From Verrucomicrobiaceae bacterium (GTDB lineage Bacteria > Verrucomicrobiota > Verrucomicrobiae > Verrucomicrobiales > Akkermansiaceae): a stretch of 5,934 bases of DNA. Position numbers and translations under genes: made by a program. The stretch spans positions 1 through 5,934 of the forward strand of contig CANBTO010000340.1 of the NCBI GenBank assembly GCA_947372405.1, read 5' to 3'. Shown here piece by piece: positions 1 to 5,154 of this stretch. The notes under the pieces were generated by a model, which made no database searches, was not told the origin of the DNA, and saw nothing but the letters and a program-made list of their open reading frames with translations. Position 1 is the stretch's first letter, and every line of letters starts with the position of its first letter.

Positions 1-144
1 GCGTTTCCGCCGCATCCTAGCAGTGGACGGGCCTGGCGCAACCCGCTACGCGGTTTCGGGTGATTTTACACGGTGGTTGCCACAAACGAGGAGATCGGTG
101 GTTTTTCGATTCCTTGCGCGCGGATCGTGGTGATAGACTCCGTC
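1..144. other. Left-edge segment without a certain gene; possible 3' end of an upstream plus-strand gene
   Basis: No complete gene is visible. The plus-strand frame starting at base 2 is open from the window edge to a TGA at 131-133 (43 codons). Its translation includes the stretch AVDGPGATRYAVSGDFTRW, which reads like protein, but I do not recognise a family. If it is real, that gene ends 11 bases before the ATG at 145, which would suggest co-transcription with the CxxC gene and argue against the GTG start at 73. A frame this short can stay open by chance in GC-rich DNA. A CCGC-TAC-GCGG inverted repeat lies at about 44-54. I see no convincing -35/-10 promoter pair. Confidence 0.2.
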
Positions 145-681
145 ATGCCTTCACTGGACGAATGGTTGGTTTCCGAGGAAACGGGATTGCCGTTTCACCA
201 ATGCGTGAGTTGCCGGCTGCCATTGCATGAAATCGACGCGCCGTGGCTGGTGAACAAGGACTATCACCGGGGCGAGTGCGTGCTGGAATATGCCATCTGC
301 CAGCCGTGCCGGGACCATCTGACTGAAAAAATCGATGAACCGTCCAAGGCCGCGGTGCGCGGGTTTCTGGAAAACGAGATCGACTGGGATGCGCGGTTGG
401 CGGAGTTCATGTCCTCGCACGATCCGACGGACAGGTTCGCCAGTTGCATCGCCTGCCGGATGCCGAGGGAACCGATGGAGGGCTACGGCGTCTCCGCTCT
501 TTTCGATTCCGGCGGCCAGCCGGTCATCGGACCGTTACCGCTGCTGATGTGCCGGACCTGCGTTTCGAAAATGACGGATCTTCTTTCCGAGCGAGCGCGC
601 GACCTGTGGAAACGGTTCATCAACGAGCACTTCGATGCTCCCTTTGATCCGGACGATTTCGACGACCTCGGTATTTTCTAG
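145..681 (+). CDS. Small protein with four CxxC pairs in two similar halves, probably zinc-binding, function unknown
   Basis: I do not recognise a named family. From the ATG at 145 the protein has 178 residues, with no signal peptide or membrane segment, so it is probably cytoplasmic. Its cysteines form four CxxC pairs: C20/C23 (CVSC), C52/C55 (CQPC), C101/C104 (CIAC) and C136/C139 (CRTC). The two halves look like a duplicated module of about 40 residues: Phe, CxxCR-x-P, a 28- or 31-residue insert, then a second CxxC followed by a short helix. This spacing is typical of zinc-ribbon or treble-clef folds with four cysteine ligands each; zinc binding is inferred. The C-terminal tail is rich in Asp and Phe (DPDDFDDLGIF). 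The same frame also opens at GTG 73 (202 residues), but the extra 24 residues look unconserved and overlap the open frame from the left edge, so I prefer ATG 145. Neither start has a strong ribosome binding site. The gene converges on the PLP enzyme gene. A transcription-linked or protein-binding role is possible but unsupported. Confidence 0.75.
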   Translation: MPSLDEWLVSEETGLPFHQCVSCRLPLHEIDAPWLVNKDYHRGECVLEYAICQPCRDHLTEKIDEPSKAAVRGFLENEIDWDARLAEFMSSHDPTDRFASCIACRMPREPMEGYGVSALFDSGGQPVIGPLPLLMCRTCVSKMTDLLSERARDLWKRFINEHFDAPFDPDDFDDLGIF

Positions 682-709
682 CAGGAGGAAATCATGCCAG
701 CGCTTCCTC
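682..709. terminator. Convergent gene junction with a weak inverted repeat
   Basis: Only 10 bases (682-691) separate the TAG of the plus-strand CxxC gene from the TGA of the minus-strand PLP enzyme gene. GAGGAA (685-690) and TTCCTC (704-709) could form a 6-bp stem with a 13-base loop on either strand. No U-tract follows on either side, so this is at best a weak bidirectional terminator. The two messages probably overlap at their 3' ends. The same bases contain AGGAGG followed five bases later by an ATG at 694. Confidence 0.2.
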
Positions 710-2107
710 GAACGCGGCTGTTAGAGAGCCGATGGGTTCGAGTCCGCACGAGACGCGCAGCAGATGGGCGGGGACTCCGCAACCTTCCGCCCATTCGAGT
801 TCGGTATAGTGGGCCAGCATCACGTAAGGGCATACCAAGGTGAAGTTCGTGCCGAAGCTCGGGCCCTTGCTGAGGCACAGCGCGTCATAGACCTTCGGGG
901 TTTTCTTGGGTGCTTTCAGAACGAACGAAAGCAGTCCGCCGTATCCGCCGTCCTTGCGCTTCACGGTATCATAGTTTTCCGTGGTGGTCAGCGAGGGGTG
1001 CCACACCTGTGCCACCGCCGGGTGGTCGGCCAGCCAACGGGCAAGCTCGAAGCCGTTCGTGTTCACGGTCTTCATGCGCTGGGCGTAGCCCTTGATGTTG
1101 GAGAGCAGCACCTCGGCGTCACCGATGTAGAGTGGAGAGCTTTCGACGGAGTCCGTAGCCAGTGACTGGCGCAGCGCCTCGGCAACGGGCGAATCCGCAC
1201 GGATGGCGGCCATCCCGGCCATCACGTCACCGACTCCGGAAACCCACTTGGTCAGGCTGCCGGTCACGACATCGGCGAATTTCAACGCGTCCACATTCAC
1301 CGGGCCGGCGGCTGAATCGTCGATGATGAATGGCGTGCCGCTGTCCGCGCAGGCCTGCGCCACTCTCGCGAGATCGATGGTGCGAAGCAGCGGGTTGCTC
1401 GGAACCTCGGTGAAAACCCCGGCGAACTCACCCTGGCGGATGCGCATCAGCGCCTCGTCGAACGATTCACCGGTGGCCTCGTTCAAGTAGGCGACGCCGT
1501 GACCGAAAAGCTCCTGCACTTTCAGGCAATCGACGTAGGGAAACTCGAGTTGGAGCGTTTTCTTGCCGAGGTGCATGCCGGGCAGCGCTCTCAGTACCGA
1601 AGTGATCGCCGCCATTCCGCTGGAGAAGACGAAGGTATCGTCGGGGGAAGTGCCGAGGATGTTGGAGAGTGTTCTAACAATCAGGTGGGACTTTGAGCCC
1701 TCGCGCGGGTTGCCATCGAGGAAATCCTGCGCCTGCCGGCTGCTCACCACCTCGCCGGAGAAGCGCCAGTATGCGGTCGCCTCGGCCTTCGCCTTGGCCG
1801 GCACGATGAGCACCTGCAGTCCGTGGAAACTCGTGATGCGCACGGCGGTTTCGGCGCGGCGCTCCACCCAGCGGTGCGCGCGCTGCACCGAGGCCCGGGT
1901 TGGCAGCACGATGACGTCCTCGTTTTCCAGAGCGACTTCCGCCCTCGCGTTGTCGAACAGGCGCTCCACCGTCGGGTGTTTGAAAAATCTTGGGTAGCCA
2001 AGCCTCAAGCGCTTGAGGATCTTTTCACGGCCTTCCTCATAGCCGAGGACGGAGTCCCAGGTCGGCAGGCAGACCGAACATGCGTGAGGAGAATCCGGGA
2101 GTGGCAT
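692..2107 (-). CDS. PLP-dependent cystathionine gamma-synthase-like enzyme (fungal Str2 type, Cys/Met metabolism family)
   Basis: The protein belongs to the Cys/Met metabolism PLP-dependent (fold type I) enzymes. These condense an activated homoserine ester with cysteine to make cystathionine, or perform related gamma-replacements, in the cytoplasm. From ATG 2107 it has 471 residues. Its N-terminus, PLPDSPHACSVCLPTWD then GYEEG and GYPRFF (about residues 2-42), matches my memory of fungal Str2-type CGS rather than E. coli MetB, which lacks this extension. PLP-site features are SSGMAA (162-167, phosphate loop), EVPSNPLL, IIDDS with the pyridine-nitrogen Asp near 263, SLTKW with the Schiff-base Lys at 287, and LLRVSCGLE with the carboxylate-binding Arg near 451. 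The classical YGGT loop is replaced by FPYVDCLKVQ. The same frame also opens at TTG 2203 (503 residues) and GTG 2158. I chose ATG because family similarity starts just before it and AGGA lies at -11 to -8. GTG 2158 also has GGAGGG nearby. No other methionine gene is in view, so the exact substrate is uncertain. Confidence 0.82.
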   Translation of the reverse strand: MPLPDSPHACSVCLPTWDSVLGYEEGREKILKRLRLGYPRFFKHPTVERLFDNARAEVALENEDVIVLPTRASVQRAHRWVERRAETAVRITSFHGLQVLIVPAKAKAEATAYWRFSGEVVSSRQAQDFLDGNPREGSKSHLIVRTLSNILGTSPDDTFVFSSGMAAITSVLRALPGMHLGKKTLQLEFPYVDCLKVQELFGHGVAYLNEATGESFDEALMRIRQGEFAGVFTEVPSNPLLRTIDLARVAQACADSGTPFIIDDSAAGPVNVDALKFADVVTGSLTKWVSGVGDVMAGMAAIRADSPVAEALRQSLATDSVESSPLYIGDAEVLLSNIKGYAQRMKTVNTNGFELARWLADHPAVAQVWHPSLTTTENYDTVKRKDGGYGGLLSFVLKAPKKTPKVYDALCLSKGPSFGTNFTLVCPYVMLAHYTELEWAEGCGVPAHLLRVSCGLEPIGSLTAAFEEALA

Positions 2108-2171
2108 TCCCAGATCCTGTTCCTGCCATGCCGGATTGGCTGATAGGTCACGCGTCACGCTCCCTCCATGC

Positions 2172-2194
2172 CTCGCCCACAGGCTTTGGGCAAG
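2172..2194 (-). repeat. Hairpin just upstream of a possible ribosome binding site
   Basis: Read on the minus strand, CTTGCCCA and TGGGCGAG form an 8-bp stem (one T.G pair) around a 7-base loop. It ends a few bases before GGAGGG and the GTG at 2158. It lacks a U-tract, so it is not a terminator. If transcription starts upstream, it would sit in the leader of the PLP enzyme message and could affect access to the ribosome binding site. If the TTG at 2203 is the true start, it is coding. Confidence 0.4.
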
Positions 2195-2211
2195 CCGTAT
2201 CAACCTTTCGC

Positions 2212-2226
2212 GGAGAACAATTCTCC
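2212..2226. repeat. Perfect 15-bp palindrome (6-3-6), operator-like
   Basis: GGAGAA and TTCTCC are exact inverted repeats separated by CAA. The short symmetric form suits a dimeric regulator better than an RNA hairpin, since a 3-base loop is tight. It lies about 105 bases upstream of ATG 2107, a plausible promoter position for the PLP enzyme gene. I do not recognise the regulator. Confidence 0.3.
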
Positions 2227-2262
2227 CGCAACTCCGGACTGTGCGGATTCTCTGGTTCGGGG

Positions 2263-2280
2263 GCGGAAATCCGCGGAATT
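2263..2280. repeat. Overlapping palindromes GCGGA-AA-TCCGC and TCCGCGGA
   Basis: GCGGA (2263-2267) and TCCGC (2270-2274) are inverted around AA, and the second arm overlaps the 8-bp palindrome TCCGCGGA (2270-2277). Related CGGA/TCCG words occur at 2233-2238 (TCCGGA) and 2243-2247 (GCGGA). The cluster may be a binding site upstream of the PLP enzyme gene. Short GC palindromes are common in such DNA, so support is weak. Confidence 0.22.
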
Positions 2281-2363
2281 ACGGCAGTTTCCAGACTGGA
2301 GAAACCGTGAAAATCCCGCCGAACTGACGAAGTGGTGCGGCTCGGGGACGTTGGAAACATCAG

Positions 2364-2387
2364 AAAACGGGGAAGTGTGCCCCTTTT
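2364..2387 (-). terminator. Rho-independent-type terminator of the GH127 gene
   Basis: On the minus strand, 21 bases after the GH127 stop codon, AAAAGGGG pairs with CCCC-G-TTTT around the 7-base loop CACACTT, with one bulged G. The stem is short but GC-rich, flanked by an A-run and followed by four T residues. The near-symmetry means it could also act on plus-strand transcripts, but no plus-strand gene ends nearby. It probably separates GH127 transcription from the downstream PLP enzyme gene. Confidence 0.65.
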
Positions 2388-2408
2388 GCTTTGAGGCTGA
2401 CGGTGGTT

Positions 2409-5072
2409 TCAACGGTCCTTGATCCAGACCAGCGAGCGTCCGCCGCGGTTAAGTCGGGCGTAGTTGGGAACCGCGGTGAGCTTCGAGCCGTCCGCGAAGG
2501 TGCCCTTGATCACGACCACCCCGCCCAACAGGCTTGGATCCCATTCGGCGGTGAGAGGGGCATCCGGTTTGAGAACGGAATCCAGCTTGTTTCCGTCCGC
2601 CTCCTCGATGTTGTAAACCAATGGTCCGTAGCGCAACGCGACGGTGCCGAGATTGGCCGGGACCTTGTCGCTGGTCTTCACCCGCTGGACCGCGAGCGGC
2701 AGCACAAGATCCACCTTGTCGCCCGCCTTCCACTCGCGGGTGATGACGGCGTAACCGTTCTCGACTGACGGATGAACGGCGCTGCCGTTGACGGCAAACG
2801 AAGTGATACCGTCGCTGACCGGCGATGACTGGTAGAGATCGCTCACGTCGTGCTGCGGCATGCGGACACGCAGGGAGAACGATTTGGTTTCAGCCGGGTT
2901 GAGGATGATCGAAACCGCGCCATTCCACGGGTAATCGGTTTTCTGGGTTACGGAAACATCGGTGCCCGCCACCTTGTCCACTTTGACCGTGCTGCCGACG
3001 AACAGGTTCACATAGAGGTCCTGCGGGCCACGCGCGTACATCCACTCGGGCAGCATCAGCAGGGTGCGCGGGATATTGCCGACGCAGCACGGGCAGACAT
3101 GCCATTTGTAGCGTTTCTCGCTGGAGTCCAGCGCGTTGGTGTAGGTGAAGTTCCGGCCGCTTAGATCGATGCCGCCGAGGATCGCATTGTAGAGCGTCTC
3201 CTCGAAAAGGTCGGCATAGGTGGAGGACTGCCGTGCCATGTTCATCTTGTGCTGGAAAAAAAGCTCTCCGCTGCCTGAGCAGGATTCGCAGTAGGCGTTG
3301 TGCGGCAGGGAATAATCCACGCCGAAACCCTCGGATGTCTCGCCGCTGCCCACACCACCGGTGACGTAGTATTTCCGGTGGACGAGATTGGACCAAATCG
3401 ACTCGATGGCGCTCTGATAGTCCGTGTCCGTGGTTTCCATGGCGATGTCCGCCATCGCGCTGTAGGTGTAAACGGCGCGCACTGCGTGGCCAAGAGCTTC
3501 GTATTGACGGGTGACGGGCAGGTTCGACTGGTCATAGGAATCACCGCCGCCGCGCTGGTCCAGCAGGAATTTCGCCAGGGCTATGTAGCGCTTGCCGGCA
3601 TCTCCTCCATCCCTCTCCCTGAGGATGCGGGCGAGGCGGACGAGAGCCTGTTCGATTTCCTGGTGTCCATCAAACCAGGAGCGCTTCGGTGCCGGGCCGA
3701 TGTTGCGGTCCCAGCAGTCCGCCAGGCGGATGGCGGCGTCGAGCATGCGGTTGTCACTGCCCTTGGTGAGCATGTAGTGCGCGATGGCCGCCTCGATGAA
3801 ATATCCGCCGACATATCCCTCGTGATCGCCGCGGATGGTCCAGTGTGCGGGAGGTTTCGGTTGTTCGTTCTTGTTGCCAAGGGTGAAACGGGTCTGGAGA
3901 TAGCCGTCCTTTTCCTGCGCGGCTAACAGAATCGGCAGCCATTCATCGAGGGTTTTGCGCATGCGTTCCTGCGACGCGGAGATTTCGGAGTCACCACGGG
4001 GATCCACCATCAGAGCAAGGCAGATGGACTCGAAGGTGTTCAGCACATAGGCGTTCGTCCAAGGCGCGCCCATGTGGGGCTTGAACTGGCGCCCTGCATT
4101 CTTGTTACCCGCCTCGATGAAGTTGTTGATACCGCCGGCTTCGACTTTTGGATCTGACAGTTGTTTGATGCAATGGGGAATCCAGTTGACGACCAGCGCT
4201 TTCGCCCTGCCGTTCCAGAGCTGGCTGTCGATGGTGTATGGAGTGGTGTAGACCGGTCGCATGGCGCTGGGACCGGGTTTTGAAATGACATCGACCTGCA
4301 AGGTGTCCGAAGCGCCGAGCCCGTCGGCGTTGTTGGCTGTTAGTTTCAGGACATAACGGCCCACCGCGGAAAAGACGGCATTCGTGTCGATGGAGCCGGA
4401 GTTTTCAAAAACCACTTCGCCGGGTCCGGATTCCTTGCTCCATGCGGTGGCCTTGGCTCCGTTCCGGATCTCTCCGTTGAGCCATGTTTTTCCGCCCACC
4501 ACCACCGACCGGTCCCGTCCCGCTTTCACGTGCGGTGGAAATGCGGGTGATTTGCCCGTGTCATAAACCTTCCATTCCAGAATGCCGGTGGAAAAATCGC
4601 CGACTCCGTCGAATTCAAGCCGGAGTTTCGTCGTGGTCACTTCCTCGAAGGTCGTCGTGCTGTATTTCCCTTTCTCGATGCCGAGTCCTTTCGCGGATCT
4701 AACCGGAGTGAACGTCGCTCCGTCCCAGTATGAAAGCCGGCAGGCCTTGGGCAGATGGATTCCCCTGCCATCCATCCACCAATAGACGTCCGTGGCGGCG
4801 GTGCTGACGGGCTTGTCCCATTCATAGCAAACCCACTGCGTGCCTTTGGACGGCCAGTTCCCGTAGTGCGGATGACGGTTATCGTCTTCATTCGCCGGTT
4901 CGAATCCGTCGTTGAGCGCATCGAGCCTCTCGTGGCCGGAAACGAAGGATGTCGAAGGCTTGGCAGAGAGGGCCAGATTGACGGCGTTTTTGAAATCCTG
5001 CTGCGCGGACAGCGGCACTAACGACAGGGCAAGCAGGATGATGGTGGTTTTGGCGTGTGACATGGCGTTCAT
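2409..5072 (-). CDS. Secreted GH127-type beta-L-arabinofuranosidase (DUF1680) with F5/8C-like and PKD/Ig-like domains
   Basis: The protein has 887 residues. Domains in order are: signal peptide (about 1-23, hydrophobic IILLALSLVPL, probable cleavage after LSAQ); an F5/8 type C (discoidin)-like domain (about 28-172, NLALSAKPSTSF, GIHLPKACRLSYWDG); a PKD/Ig-like domain (about 182-263, GRYVLKLTANNADG); and the catalytic (alpha/alpha)6 domain with C-terminal beta domains (about 270-887). Comparison with B. longum HypBA1, from memory, places the acid/base Glu at E581 (SEGFGVDY), the zinc ligands at E596 and C598 (YCESC), and C662/C663 (CPCCVGN) as nucleophilic Cys and zinc ligand. All are present, so activity is likely. 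The family releases beta-linked L-arabinofuranose with retention, and sibling families act on other arabinose or sugar linkages, so the exact substrate is inferred. The start is ATG 5072, with ATG 5063 as an alternative; both have poor ribosome binding sites. The enzyme should act in the periplasm or outside the cell. It follows another probably secreted protein gene by 82 bases and ends before a terminator. Confidence 0.9.
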   Translation of the reverse strand: MNAMSHAKTTIILLALSLVPLSAQQDFKNAVNLALSAKPSTSFVSGHERLDALNDGFEPANEDDNRHPHYGNWPSKGTQWVCYEWDKPVSTAATDVYWWMDGRGIHLPKACRLSYWDGATFTPVRSAKGLGIEKGKYSTTTFEEVTTTKLRLEFDGVGDFSTGILEWKVYDTGKSPAFPPHVKAGRDRSVVVGGKTWLNGEIRNGAKATAWSKESGPGEVVFENSGSIDTNAVFSAVGRYVLKLTANNADGLGASDTLQVDVISKPGPSAMRPVYTTPYTIDSQLWNGRAKALVVNWIPHCIKQLSDPKVEAGGINNFIEAGNKNAGRQFKPHMGAPWTNAYVLNTFESICLALMVDPRGDSEISASQERMRKTLDEWLPILLAAQEKDGYLQTRFTLGNKNEQPKPPAHWTIRGDHEGYVGGYFIEAAIAHYMLTKGSDNRMLDAAIRLADCWDRNIGPAPKRSWFDGHQEIEQALVRLARILRERDGGDAGKRYIALAKFLLDQRGGGDSYDQSNLPVTRQYEALGHAVRAVYTYSAMADIAMETTDTDYQSAIESIWSNLVHRKYYVTGGVGSGETSEGFGVDYSLPHNAYCESCSGSGELFFQHKMNMARQSSTYADLFEETLYNAILGGIDLSGRNFTYTNALDSSEKRYKWHVCPCCVGNIPRTLLMLPEWMYARGPQDLYVNLFVGSTVKVDKVAGTDVSVTQKTDYPWNGAVSIILNPAETKSFSLRVRMPQHDVSDLYQSSPVSDGITSFAVNGSAVHPSVENGYAVITREWKAGDKVDLVLPLAVQRVKTSDKVPANLGTVALRYGPLVYNIEEADGNKLDSVLKPDAPLTAEWDPSLLGGVVVIKGTFADGSKLTAVPNYARLNRGGRSLVWIKDR

Positions 5073-5154
5073 GATCCGGTTACGGATGCGTGACGCATGT
5101 CAGCATTCCGGCAACAAGCAATTCAGTCGGTGGAGCTCCTGCAGATATGCCGAG
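5073..5154 (-). promoter_or_regulatory. 82-base intergenic region upstream of the GH127 gene, with a 13-bp palindrome
   Basis: The gap between the two co-directional genes has no terminator-like hairpin, so read-through into GH127 is possible. ATGCG-TGA-CGCAT (5086-5098) is a perfect inverted repeat, 14 bases upstream of the GH127 ATG on the minus strand. It could bind a regulator or form a small hairpin near the ribosome binding site. TTGACT occurs on the minus strand at 5158-5153, but no -10 box follows at the right distance. GGAGCTCC (5132-5139) is another short palindrome. Confidence 0.35.

Larger units (their letters stand above)
2108..2363 (-). promoter_or_regulatory. Gene-free upstream/leader region of the PLP enzyme gene
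   Basis: This stretch lies between the terminator of the GH127 gene and the chosen ATG of the PLP enzyme gene. It should therefore carry that gene's promoter and leader, or part of its N-terminus if GTG 2158 or TTG 2203 is used. Both strands contain open frames of 60-84 codons here, but none has a good ribosome binding site or a recognisable product. The region holds three inverted repeats (entered separately) and recurring CGGA/TCCG words. I found no good -35/-10 pair with 16-18 bp spacing. I compared it by eye with SAM-I, SAH and cobalamin riboswitch cores, which would be sensible for a methionine-pathway gene, and saw no match. Confidence 0.45.

Noticed and set aside
1563..1997. 144-codon plus-strand open frame inside the PLP enzyme gene
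   Set aside because: It is a shadow of the minus-strand gene, which has clear family motifs in the same region.
2100..2363. SAM, SAH or cobalamin riboswitch upstream of the PLP enzyme gene
   Set aside because: I looked for the conserved cores of these classes by eye and did not find them. The hairpin at 2172-2194 alone is not enough. An Infernal scan would settle it.
2200..2412. 70-codon minus-strand open frame starting at a TTG overlapping the GH127 stop codon
   Set aside because: Its start is TTG and it reads straight through the likely terminator. The product looks like translated non-coding DNA. Stop-start overlap alone is weak support.
2168..2422. 84-codon plus-strand open frame across the intergenic region (contains CPFCFE)
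   Set aside because: It has no ribosome binding site before its ATG, contains the terminator hairpin of GH127, runs into the end of the GH127 gene on the other strand, and gives no recognisable product.
3300..3926. 208-codon plus-strand open frame opposite the GH127 gene
   Set aside because: It is antisense to a well-supported catalytic domain with intact motifs. Long shadow frames are expected in GC-rich coding DNA.
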